A stretch of 60,948 nucleotides of DNA, from positions 1 through 60,948 of the forward strand of contig JAQDCK010000010.1 in NCBI GenBank assembly GCA_027681045.1. The letters run 5' to 3'. The translations under genes and the position numbers were made by a program. The notes beneath the pieces were generated by a model. It was not told where the DNA came from and made no database searches. It saw nothing but the letters and a program-made list of their open reading frames with translations. Every line of letters starts with the position of its first letter. The stretch's first letter is position 1. This document shows positions 33,894-41,564 of this stretch, piece by piece. The DNA is from Lactobacillaceae bacterium AF64-9pH9TA. Lineage in GTDB: Bacteria > Bacillota > Bacilli > Lactobacillales > Lactobacillaceae.

Positions 33894-34469
33894 ATGGATA
33901 CTACTAATAGCATAACCTTTACTAGCAAGCTAACATTCTGGGATAAGTTTAAATGCTTTTATTTGCTACACCTTTGCAGTCTTATTTTTTTAATACGATT
34001 TCAAAAGAAGTGGCAAAAGATTCTTATTTATCTGTGGTATACCAGTGTTTGTGGCTTTTCACTTGCGATTCTTGTTGTTTCCTATCCTTTTGTCACCATT
34101 AAAATGTTTATTGATGTCTTTTTAACGCTATCTTGTTTTTCGTGGGTACCAGCTATCACTGCATTCCTAATTTCACTAAAGTGCCCATCTATTATAAATC
34201 TTAAGCTTTCACCCGATAATAATTTAGGAAGAGCGCCTATAGTAAAAATAGGTGATTCAAATTCACAGATAGTATACTTAAAAAGTTCTTTACTACTTGA
34301 TACTAAGAATTTCTATTTGATAATGTGCCCAAATTATTTGCCAAAGCATAAAAGCAGAGTATTCTATAGCTTCATTTCCAAAAGCCAAAACACTACAGCG
34401 CTATCTAAAGTCAACTTTATAGCTTCCGTAAAACCACATTTTAAAAAATTCATCAAGTTGCATATTTGA
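33894..34469 (+). CDS. AT-rich membrane protein, unknown
   Basis: 191 residues with three hydrophobic segments (about 23-36, 45-68 and 72-95), and a soluble C-terminal half containing IVKIGDSNSQIVYLKSSLLLDTKNFYLI. AGAGGTAATT precedes the ATG. Base composition is far more AT-rich than neighbouring genes and rare codons such as ATA are frequent, so the gene was probably acquired from elsewhere. It lies between an IS and decayed bacteriocin genes. No function can be assigned. Confidence 0.6.
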   Translation: MDTTNSITFTSKLTFWDKFKCFYLLHLCSLIFLIRFQKKWQKILIYLWYTSVCGFSLAILVVSYPFVTIKMFIDVFLTLSCFSWVPAITAFLISLKCPSIINLKLSPDNNLGRAPIVKIGDSNSQIVYLKSSLLLDTKNFYLIMCPNYLPKHKSRVFYSFISKSQNTTALSKVNFIASVKPHFKKFIKLHI

Positions 34470-34502
34470 TGTTAAAAAATACGAACTTATTAGTCTGGGA
34501 TT

Positions 34503-35020
34503 CTAACCTACTAACAACCCGGTAAACAATTGTGGAATAAGATCTAATAAGACTGAAAGAGTCCCTCCACTAATAAAAATAGATACTCCAGCTATTGCAA
34601 CAACCGTTGAAAAGCCAATTAAGGTCTCCCATGATTTCTGATCAGTTTGACTTTGGGTTACGAGCTTCGGAACATCAACGTTTGGAATTTTCGTGCCAGT
34701 AAATAGATCTGTTGGCTTTGAAGTGACAGTGATAACTACAGACAGTTCATTATCCAATTGCTTATCCTTAGCTTCTAAAATATGACAGGTAAATTTAAGC
34801 TCACTCTCACCCGAGTTATTAATTGAAACTTCCATTGCAACGTTACCTTCGGTAATGCCTGCACTTGAGATCACCTTATTCGCTTCGTTAACAAGTGTAT
34901 CCACACCGTTTCCTTTAATGTGTCCCAAGGTTTGAAGCCAACTTGCAAAACTAATTGAGTCTAACTTACCATTTGAAATAGTAATTGCAGGAGTTTCATC
35001 AGCTACTGACAGCGACCAAA
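34503..35020 (-). pseudogene. 5'-truncated, tail-anchored protein gene
   Basis: The frame is open from about 35020 but its first codons derive from the ABC gene it abuts, and there is no start of its own. The protein part begins near [20 protein letters not shown], continues as a beta-rich domain (MEVSINNSGESELKFTCHI) and ends in a C-terminal hydrophobic tail (WETLIGFSTVVAIAGVSIFI onward). AT-rich. The junction to the ABC fragment is at about AAGCTT, 35020-35025. Family unknown. Confidence 0.5.
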
Positions 35021-35208
35021 AGCTTGATCTCCCCCTGGTCAACTGCTTCAAGCAAACCCAGCATGTTGAGCAGGGTCGACTTGCCTGAACCCGACGGGCC
35101 CACGATCGCTACGAATTCGCCGCGTTCAGCCGCAAAACTTACATCCTTAAAAATAGTCCGCTGCCCGTACTTTTTACCTAAATAACTGACCTCAATAACT
35201 TTTGTCAT
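34999..35208 (-). pseudogene. N-terminal fragment of a bacteriocin-type ABC ATPase
   Basis: From ATG 35208 (behind GGGAGAG) the frame encodes [20 protein letters not shown], then [25 protein letters not shown] with an intact Walker A, and breaks off at DQGEIKLL after about 62 residues of homology; the remaining codons are foreign. The Q-loop, signature and Walker B are missing, so it cannot be active. Its partner permease lies just upstream. Confidence 0.8.
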
Positions 35209-35209
35209 A

Positions 35210-35797
35210 CTACTCTCCCTTAAACAATTCAACGATATCATTGAAAGAATCCTTGATCACATACAGATAGAAGAGGCTCAGCTGCAGCAGGCAGATCAGC
35301 GGAAGAACAAATAGGCCAACCTTGCTTCTCAATAATCCCGCGGCAAAAAGCTGCCCAGCTCCCGTCAGAAAGATCACTCCAAGTGGCAAGGCATACAGCT
35401 GGCGCGGGCTGAAGCCGAGAAACTTCTTCACGGCTATTTCCTCCCGGTTGAGCTGTTTATAAATCATAACCAAGATCAACACGAGCAGAAGCAAAAGGAC
35501 CACCAGAATTGCCAAAGCCGCGCCAAACATGATAACCGTCTGCCACAGGCTCTTCTGCAGCCTGTCTATATAGGAAGAAACACTGACAAAATTGGGCTTG
35601 TTATCGCTCAGATTGAAGCGGGACAACAGAGCCTTGTTCGTGTATCTCTCCCGCGTTTCTTGGTCAGCAAATTTCAAATAGCCATTCATCCCGCTGGCAA
35701 ACCCCCCCCGATCTCAACATAGGTCATGTTTTCCGAAATCACCACATGGATGACTAGATTCCTAATTTGGTATGGTTCTTTCAGACTATTGTTTCAC
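35210..35797 (-). pseudogene. Bacteriocin-associated DUF1430-like permease, broken
   Basis: The 3' part (35210-35689) encodes the C-terminal region of the DUF1430 'bacteriocin-associated integral membrane protein' type: a cytosolic segment NREEIAVKKFLGFSPRQLY between membrane helices. Upstream the homologous sequence continues in another frame (SLKEPYQIRNLVIHVVISEN, MTYVEIGG). The frames are joined at a run of eight C (35703-35710), so a slippage indel inactivates the gene. The 5' end is missing at about 35797. Confidence 0.75.
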
Positions 35798-35805
35798 GTG
35801 AAACG
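35790..35805. promoter_or_regulatory. parS-like ParB (Spo0J) binding site
   Basis: TGTTTCACGTGAAACG matches the bacterial parS consensus TGTTTCACGTGAAACA at 15 of 16 positions, including the full palindromic core. Such sites cluster around the replication origin and load ParB for chromosome segregation. It lies in non-coding DNA between the broken permease and dgk. Confidence 0.8.
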
Positions 35806-35938
35806 CCATCCCTCCTCCAGGCAAATTATTCCTCAATCATATAAAAAATCTTTTTGGACAAAAAGCTTGCTAAGGCACTATATCTTGCAATAAACTATTA
35901 GAGCAACGTAGATCTAGTATAGTATGAATAGAAAGAGT

Positions 35939-36586
35939 GTGATCACCGTTATTGTCTTAAGTGGCCCAATTGGAGCCGGAAAATCCAGTTTAACCAGTAT
36001 CCTCGCCAAGCACCTTGGCTCAACAGCATATTACGAAGAGGTCAACAACAATCCGGTTCTGCCTTTGTACTACAAAGACATGAAGCGGTACACCTTCCTT
36101 TTGAACACCTACTTCTTGAACAAGCGGCTGGCTGAAATCAATGCTGCCGCCGGCAACCATAACGACGTTTTAGACCGGTCCATCTATGAAGACCTGCTCT
36201 TCTTCAACATGAACGTCGACAGCGGTGTGGCCGACCCGACTGAATACCAAATCTACCACGATTTGATGGACAACATGATGGAAGACGTGCCAGGAAACCC
36301 GCGCAAGAAGCCGGACCTCCTGATCTACATCCACGTCTCCCTTGACACCATGCTCAAGCGGATCGGCAAGCGGGGCCGGGAGTTCGAACAGCTCGACTCC
36401 GACCCGGGCCTGAAGGAATACTACCAGAGCCTCCTGCGCTACTACGAGCCCTGGTATGAACAATATGACGTTTCGCCAAAGATGATGATCGATGGTGACA
36501 AGTACGACTTTGTCGACAACATCGATGACCAGGACCTGGTTCTGGACATCATCGACAACAAGCTGCGCGAAATCGGTAATTTATAG
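35939..36586 (+). CDS. dgk: Deoxynucleoside kinase (deoxyguanosine kinase subunit)
   Basis: 215 residues if started at GTG 35939; an ATG at 35924 immediately follows a TATAGT -10-like box and would need a leaderless message. P-loop GPIGAGKSS near 10-18, [10 protein letters not shown] (the D-R-S/E motif) near 80, and the lid KRGREFEQ near 145. Matches the dGK subunit of the heterodimeric dAK/dGK described from Lactobacillus R-26, which phosphorylates deoxyguanosine. The bacterium relies on salvage, consistent with the nucleoside importer nearby. 21 bases separate it from dak. Confidence 0.92.
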   Translation: MITVIVLSGPIGAGKSSLTSILAKHLGSTAYYEEVNNNPVLPLYYKDMKRYTFLLNTYFLNKRLAEINAAAGNHNDVLDRSIYEDLLFFNMNVDSGVADPTEYQIYHDLMDNMMEDVPGNPRKKPDLLIYIHVSLDTMLKRIGKRGREFEQLDSDPGLKEYYQSLLRYYEPWYEQYDVSPKMMIDGDKYDFVDNIDDQDLVLDIIDNKLREIGNL

Positions 36587-36607
36587 TTAGTTGTTAGAAG
36601 GAACGTG

Positions 36608-37306
36608 ATGACAGTTATTGTATTAAGTGGGCCCGTTGGAGCCGGTAAATCCAGCCTAACCGCAATTCTTTCCAAATATCTGGGGACCAAGCCTTTCTAC
36701 GAAAGCGTTGATGACAACCCTGTCCTCCCGCTTTTCTACAAGGACCCCCTCAAGTACACCTACCTGCTGCAGCTCTTCTTCTTGAACACACGCTTCCACA
36801 GCATTAAAAAAGCCCTCAGCGACGACAACAACGTCCTGGACCGGTCCATCTATGAAGATTCTCTTTTCTTCCATATGAATGCCGACATCGGCCGGGCCAA
36901 TGACCTGGAAGTCCAGACCTACGATGAGCTGCTGGAAAGCATGATGAAGGAACTGGAGCGGATGCCTAAGCGCCATCCTGACCTCCTGGTTCACATCAAT
37001 GTTTCCTATGAAACAATGATCAGCCGGATCCAGAAGCGGGGCCGGTCCTACGAGCAGCTCAGCTTCGACCCGACCCTGGAAGACTACTACAAGCGGATGC
37101 TCCGCTACTATGAGAAGTGGTACGACGACTACGACTACTCACCAAAGATGATGATCGACGGCGACCACTACGACTTCATGGCCAGCGAAAGCGACCGGAC
37201 TGAAATCCTGGACCAGATCACCCAGAAGCTCAAGCAGGTGGACAAGCTGCCAAAGAACTGGCATGCCGGTGAAATTGCCACCGAATCAATTGAATTTTCA
37301 TCTTAA
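36608..37306 (+). CDS. dak: Deoxynucleoside kinase (deoxyadenosine kinase subunit)
   Basis: 232 residues from ATG 36608 behind AGAAGGAACGTG. P-loop GPVGAGKSS, DRSIYEDSLFF and KRGRSYEQ are in the same places as in the preceding gene, from which it arose by tandem duplication. It is longer at the C-terminus, ending in PKNWHAGEIATESIEFSS, a tail absent from the partner. The dAK subunit pairs with dGK and phosphorylates deoxyadenosine (deoxycytidine kinase in some relatives). Confidence 0.92.
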   Translation: MTVIVLSGPVGAGKSSLTAILSKYLGTKPFYESVDDNPVLPLFYKDPLKYTYLLQLFFLNTRFHSIKKALSDDNNVLDRSIYEDSLFFHMNADIGRANDLEVQTYDELLESMMKELERMPKRHPDLLVHINVSYETMISRIQKRGRSYEQLSFDPTLEDYYKRMLRYYEKWYDDYDYSPKMMIDGDHYDFMASESDRTEILDQITQKLKQVDKLPKNWHAGEIATESIEFSS

Positions 37307-37307
37307 G

Positions 37308-37333
37308 AAGCTCCCCCAGCGGGGCTTTTTTAT
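37308..37333 (+). terminator. Terminator of dgk-dak
   Basis: AAGCTCCCC pairs with GGGGCTT around a short loop, followed by T6. Confidence 0.75.
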
Positions 37334-37481
37334 TTAGGTAAAATTCCTTGTTTAGTTAGTTTTCAGCCTTGCAGAACGAATTTTTTTAATTCTTTATGGG
37401 ATTTCACTTTAAAAAGAAAACTGGTACCGGTTGCTTTTAGCTGAAGTTAAGTTGCATAAAATGAGCCGTTTCTTAAAAACG

Positions 37482-37490
37482 TGATACAAT
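37482..37490 (+). promoter_or_regulatory. Extended -10 promoter of glnHP
   Basis: TGATACAAT is an extended -10 element; the -35 region is weak, as is normal for this class. A near-palindrome AACTGGTACCGGTT lies further upstream at 37419-37432 and may be an operator. Confidence 0.55.
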
Positions 37491-37549
37491 ATTGACAATC
37501 TGTTTTTTTAGCGGAAGAAACTATTTATGAAAAAGGGTGAAAAGATAAC

Positions 37550-39007
37550 ATGCATTTAAAGAGACTTCGCAAACTTCTCCTGCTGCCAGTCAGCCTGCTC
37601 ATCGCCGCGCTGTTCTTAACGGCGCCCAAGGCCCAGGCTGCCGGCAAGAAAACTTACATCATCGGTACCGACCAAACTTTCAAGCCCTTTGAAATCCAAG
37701 ACAAGGATGGTACCTACAATGGCAAGAACCCAGGGATCGACATCGAAATTCTCCGGGAAATCGCCAAGCACGAAAACTTCAAGTACGAGCTGAAGATCAT
37801 GTCCTTCAATGCCGACGTCCAGGCCCTGCAGTCTGGCCAGATCGACGGGATGATCGCCGGCATGAGCGTGACTGAAGAAAGAAAGAAGACCATCGACTTT
37901 AGCAACTCCTACTACACTGACGGGGTCTGCCTGGCCGTGGCCAAGGACAGCAAGATCACCAGCATGAAGGACCTCAAGGGCAAGACAGTTAACGTCAAGA
38001 CCGGGACCACTTCTGCCATCTATGCCAAGTCCGTCCAAAAGAAGTACGGCTTTAAGCTGAAGTACTACACCAACTCCAACACTTCCTGGGCTGACGTCAA
38101 GGCCGGCAACGCTGACGCCTGCTTCGACGATGGTCCGTCCCTGCGCTACGGGATTGCCAACGGGACCGGTCTGCGCATCGTCGGCAAGCAAGTGTCTAAC
38201 GCCCCTCTGGCTTTTGCCGTTAAGAAAGGCAAGAACCAGGAACTCCTCAAGATGTTCAACGACGGTCTGGCCTGGCTGAAGAAGACTGGCCGCTTAAAGA
38301 AGATCGTCAACAAGTACACCAGCAAGAAGGCGGTTAAGAGCCAAGTCGTAGCTGATACTTCAATTTTTGGCTTGATCAAGGACAACGCCGGCGCTCTGCT
38401 GCAAGGTCTGTGGATGACCATCGAACTGGCTATCGTCGGCATCCTGGCCGCCCTGGTCTTCGGTTTGATCCTCGGGATCATGGGGATTGCTGAGCACAAG
38501 TTCTGGCATGGCCTGGCCAACGTAATCATCTACATCTTCCGTGGTATTCCAATGATGGTTCTGGCCTTCTTCATCTACATCGGCATGCCGACCTTGCTGG
38601 GCCACAAGCTGCCCCTCTTTACTGCCGGCATCCTGACTTTGATGCTGGACGAAGGTGCCTACATCGGGGCCATCGTCCGCGGGGGCTTCGAATCAGTTGA
38701 CGTGGGCCAGTGGGAAGCAGCCCGGTCCCTGGGTCTGCCTTACTACAAGGCCCTGTGGAAGGTTGTTGCCCCGCAAGGCTTCAAGCTGATGATTCCATCC
38801 CTAGTCAACCAGTTCATCATCACTCTTAAGGACACTTCCATCCTTTCCGCCATCGGGGTCATGGACTTGACGCAAACTGGTACCACCTTGATCGCCCAGA
38901 ACTTCCAGGGCTTCAAGATGTGGCTGATCATCGCCGTAATGTACCTGATCATCATCACCCTGCTTACCTGGCTGTCCAACTACATTCAAAAGAAGATGCA
39001 ACATTAG
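37550..39007 (+). CDS. glnP: Amino-acid ABC transporter, binding protein-permease fusion
   Basis: 485 residues. A signal peptide (1-30, ...ALFLTAPKAQAAG) leads to a periplasmic-binding-type domain (32-260: GTDQTFKPFEIQDKDG, IDGMIAGMSVTEERKKTIDFS, GKTVNVKTGTTSAIYAK) and then a permease domain (275-485) with the EAA loop EAARSLGLPYYKALWKVVAPQG. This GlnH-GlnP fusion is typical of lactic acid bacteria and imports glutamine/glutamate-type amino acids. The ATPase follows 19 bases downstream. Only one binding domain is present, unlike the tandem domains of lactococcal GlnPQ. Confidence 0.93.
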   Translation: MHLKRLRKLLLLPVSLLIAALFLTAPKAQAAGKKTYIIGTDQTFKPFEIQDKDGTYNGKNPGIDIEILREIAKHENFKYELKIMSFNADVQALQSGQIDGMIAGMSVTEERKKTIDFSNSYYTDGVCLAVAKDSKITSMKDLKGKTVNVKTGTTSAIYAKSVQKKYGFKLKYYTNSNTSWADVKAGNADACFDDGPSLRYGIANGTGLRIVGKQVSNAPLAFAVKKGKNQELLKMFNDGLAWLKKTGRLKKIVNKYTSKKAVKSQVVADTSIFGLIKDNAGALLQGLWMTIELAIVGILAALVFGLILGIMGIAEHKFWHGLANVIIYIFRGIPMMVLAFFIYIGMPTLLGHKLPLFTAGILTLMLDEGAYIGAIVRGGFESVDVGQWEAARSLGLPYYKALWKVVAPQGFKLMIPSLVNQFIITLKDTSILSAIGVMDLTQTGTTLIAQNFQGFKMWLIIAVMYLIIITLLTWLSNYIQKKMQH

Positions 39008-39026
39008 TTAAAAGGAGGCTTTCCCC

Positions 39027-39773
39027 ATGGAAGAAAAATACAAGGTTCAGGTAACTGACCTGCACAAGAGCTACGACGGCGTTCATGAAGTCATCAAGGG
39101 CGCCAACTTGAACGTCCTGCCCAGCGAAGTAGTCTGCATCATCGGTCCTTCCGGCTCCGGGAAGAGCACCTTCCTGCGCTGCATCAACAAGCTGGAAGAA
39201 TTCCAAAAGGGCCACATCCTCGTCGACGGGGCCGACCTGGCTGACCCAAAGGCGGACATCAACAAGATCCGGGAAAACATCGGCATGGTCTTCCAGCACT
39301 TCAACCTCTTCCCGAACATGACCGTCCTGGAAAACATCACCCTGGCTCCGGTCGAACTGGGCAAGGAAGACAAGGAAACAGCCATCAAGGAAGCCCACAA
39401 GTACCTGCAGATGGTCAACATGGACGACAAGGCCGACGTCAAGCCGACCACCCTGTCCGGTGGCCAGCAGCAGCGGGTAGCCATCGCCCGGGCCCTGGCC
39501 ATGAAGCCGGATGTCATGCTCTTTGACGAACCGACCAGTGCCCTGGACCCGGAAATGGTCGGCGACGTTTTGAACGTCATGAAGAAACTGGCCCAGGAAG
39601 GGATGACCATGATCGTGGTCACCCACGAAATGGGCTTCGCCAAGCAGGTGGCTGACAAGGTTGCCTTCTTCTACGGCGGCGTGATCAAGGAACTGGGGAC
39701 GCCGGAAGACATCTTCGACCACCCGCAGGAAGAAGAAACTAAGAACTTCTTGAACAAGGTTTTGAATATCTAA
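39027..39773 (+). CDS. glnQ: Amino-acid ABC transporter ATPase
   Basis: 248 residues, PAAT family. Walker [10 protein letters not shown] near 40, Q-loop [17 protein letters not shown], signature [15 protein letters not shown] near 144, Walker [15 protein letters not shown] and switch VVTHEMGFA. It powers the upstream GlnHP fusion protein. Start ATG behind AAAGGAGGCTTTCCCC. Confidence 0.95.
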   Translation: MEEKYKVQVTDLHKSYDGVHEVIKGANLNVLPSEVVCIIGPSGSGKSTFLRCINKLEEFQKGHILVDGADLADPKADINKIRENIGMVFQHFNLFPNMTVLENITLAPVELGKEDKETAIKEAHKYLQMVNMDDKADVKPTTLSGGQQQRVAIARALAMKPDVMLFDEPTSALDPEMVGDVLNVMKKLAQEGMTMIVVTHEMGFAKQVADKVAFFYGGVIKELGTPEDIFDHPQEEETKNFLNKVLNI

Positions 39774-39815
39774 GCTGAGTTTAGATTTTTTAAAAGCAAG
39801 TGAAAAAATAAAAGG

Positions 39816-39849
39816 AAAGCGCTTGAGTTGCCATGCTCAAGCGCTTTTT
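39816..39849 (+). terminator. Terminator of the glnPQ operon
   Basis: AAAGCGCTTGAG pairs perfectly with CTCAAGCGCTTT around eight bases and is followed by T. Confidence 0.9.
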
Positions 39850-39960
39850 AGCGGTTAAAAATAATGGAAACATACTTTATAATCACTGATAAAACTATAA
39901 TTCGTATTTACATCCGAGTTATTCCGTGATAAGGTAGAAATATCCCCTTATATTGGAGGA

Positions 39961-39973
39961 AATTCCGAACATT
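39961..39973. promoter_or_regulatory. PurBox-like element before the purine permease
   Basis: AATTCCGAACATT fits the lactic-acid-bacterial PurR consensus AWWWCCGAACWWT at all positions. A second, weaker copy (ATCCGAGTTAT) lies about 50 bases upstream. The site is only 18 bases before the start codon, closer than usual, which lowers confidence. Confidence 0.45.
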
Positions 39974-39990
39974 ACCTACTGGAGGATCAA

Positions 39991-41301
39991 ATGGAATTTA
40001 TTAACAAGTATTTCGAGCTCGACAAGCTCGGCTCAAACCCTAAGCGGGAGTTCATCGCTGGTCTGACGACCTTCTTCGCGATGTGCTACATCCTTTTCGT
40101 CAACCCTAGCGTCTTGGGTGCCAGCGGGATGGACAAGGGCGCGGTCTTCACGGCAACTGCCCTGGCTAGCGCGCTCGGCTGTCTTATCATGGGTATTTTT
40201 GCCAACTACCCGATCGCTACTGCCCCGTCTTTGGGTCTTAACGCCTTCTTCGCCTACACTGTCTGCATCGGCATGAAGGTGAAGTGGCAGACTGCCCTGG
40301 CCGCTGTTTTCGTGGCCTCAATCATCTTCATTTTGATTACGGTCTTCAAGCTGCGGGAACTGATCATTGACAGCATCCCTAACGACTTGAAATTTGCCAT
40401 CTCCGCCGGGATCGGGATCTTCATCGCCTTCCTGGGCCTGCAAAACGGCAAGCTGGTTGTCAACAGCGCTGCTACTTTGGTAACTATCGGTTCCTTCAAG
40501 GACCCGGCTGCCTGGGTTACTATCTTCGGCTTGCTGGTAACCATCGTCTTGATGATCCGGCGGGTGCCAGGCGCGATCTTCATCGGGATCGTCCTGTCTT
40601 CAATCTTTAGCATTATCGTTGGCCAAAGCAAGATGCCAACTTCTGTCGTTTCTTTGGCACCAAGCTTGAAGCCAAGCTTCGGCCAAGCCATCTTCCACCT
40701 GGGCGATATCAACACGGTGCAGATGTGGACGGTCGTTTTAACCTTCCTCTTGGTGGCCTTCTTTGACACCACTGGTACCTTGATCGGTCTGGCTCACCAG
40801 GCTGGCCTGGTTGACAAGGACGGCAAGATGCCAAGAATCGGCAAGGCCATGGCGGCTGACTCAACGGCCATGATGGCTGGTTCCATCATCGGTACTTCAC
40901 CGGTTGGCGCCTACGTTGAATCTTCATCCGGGATCGCTGCCGGCGGCCGGTCAGGTTTGACCGCCGTTTGGATTGGTATCTTCTTCCTTTTGTCCATGTT
41001 CTTCAGCCCGCTTTTGAGCGTGGTAACGACTACGGTTACTGCTCCAGCCTTGATCATCGTCGGCGTTTTGATGGCCGCCAACCTGGCCAAGATCTCCTGG
41101 GACAAGCTGGAAATCGCTATTCCAGCCTTCTTGATCGTGATCGGCATGGGCTTGACCTACTCCATCGCTGACGGGATGGCCCTGGGTCTGATCGTTTACC
41201 CGATCTCCATGACTGCTGCCAAGCGGACCAAGGAAGTCAGCCCAATGATGTGGATCCTGGCTGTAGTCTTCGTGATCTACTTCTTGATCTTGAACGTCTA
41301 A
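39991..41301 (+). CDS. pbuG: Guanine/hypoxanthine permease (NCS2, AzgA type)
   Basis: 436 residues with 12-14 membrane segments. Begins FINKYFELDKLGSNPKREFI, AGLTTFFAMCYILFVNPSVL, typical of PbuG/PbuO; further marks are PIATAPSLGLNAFFAYTV, FFDTTGTLIGLAHQAG near 258 and AYVESSSGIAAGGRSGLTAV near 305. Imports guanine and hypoxanthine by proton symport. CTGGAGGATCAA precedes the ATG. It complements the nucleoside importer and kinases. The 110-base leader carries a PurBox-like site; no purine riboswitch is seen. Confidence 0.93.
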   Translation: MEFINKYFELDKLGSNPKREFIAGLTTFFAMCYILFVNPSVLGASGMDKGAVFTATALASALGCLIMGIFANYPIATAPSLGLNAFFAYTVCIGMKVKWQTALAAVFVASIIFILITVFKLRELIIDSIPNDLKFAISAGIGIFIAFLGLQNGKLVVNSAATLVTIGSFKDPAAWVTIFGLLVTIVLMIRRVPGAIFIGIVLSSIFSIIVGQSKMPTSVVSLAPSLKPSFGQAIFHLGDINTVQMWTVVLTFLLVAFFDTTGTLIGLAHQAGLVDKDGKMPRIGKAMAADSTAMMAGSIIGTSPVGAYVESSSGIAAGGRSGLTAVWIGIFFLLSMFFSPLLSVVTTTVTAPALIIVGVLMAANLAKISWDKLEIAIPAFLIVIGMGLTYSIADGMALGLIVYPISMTAAKRTKEVSPMMWILAVVFVIYFLILNV

Positions 41302-41316
41302 ACCATAACAATAACA

Positions 41317-41336
41317 ATTTTTGCCAAGCTAAAAAG
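41317..41336. repeat. 20-bp direct repeat, left copy
   Basis: ATTTTTGCCAAGCTAAAAAG, identical to the copy at 43178-43197. The two copies bracket the AT-rich ABC gene and each leads straight into a terminator hairpin. Confidence 0.85.
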
Positions 41337-41382
41337 GCGCCTCAAACGTATCTGCTCTTGATACGCTCGGGGCGTCTTTTTT
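41331..41382 (+). terminator. Terminator of the purine permease gene
   Basis: AAAAAGGCGCC and GGGGCGTCTTTTTT form the outer stem, and CGTATC/GATACG an inner one. Confidence 0.8.
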
Positions 41383-41475
41383 GATAGATTTGTCTTAATA
41401 TTTCTAGCCAGTTTGTCTATAATGTTTTTGCTATAAAATATAAATCTGCTAAGCCTACTATTTTTCATAAAAAGG

Positions 41476-41503
41476 TTGACTTCAGTAAAAATTGAAGCAT
41501 AAT
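41476..41503 (+). promoter_or_regulatory. Promoter of the ABC exporter
   Basis: TTGACT and CATAAT separated by 16 bases. A perfect 17-bp palindrome, GTTAATTAATAATTAAC at 41522-41538, follows it and is a good operator candidate. Confidence 0.6.
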
Positions 41504-41521
41504 GTGAGAAAGATGAGATAG

Positions 41522-41538
41522 GTTAATTAATAATTAAC
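41522..41538. promoter_or_regulatory. Perfect AT palindrome downstream of the promoter
   Basis: GTTAATTA-A-TAATTAAC is symmetric at every position. It lies between the promoter and the exporter gene. Confidence 0.5.
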
Positions 41539-41564
41539 GAATAGGTCATGAAAATTCCAAGAAA

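Noticed and set aside
37419..37432. T-box or tRNA-sensing leader before glnP
   Set aside because: Only a short near-palindrome is present; there is no T-box sequence or terminator/antiterminator pair.
39880..39990. Purine riboswitch before the guanine permease
   Set aside because: The conserved purine-aptamer loop sequences are not present.
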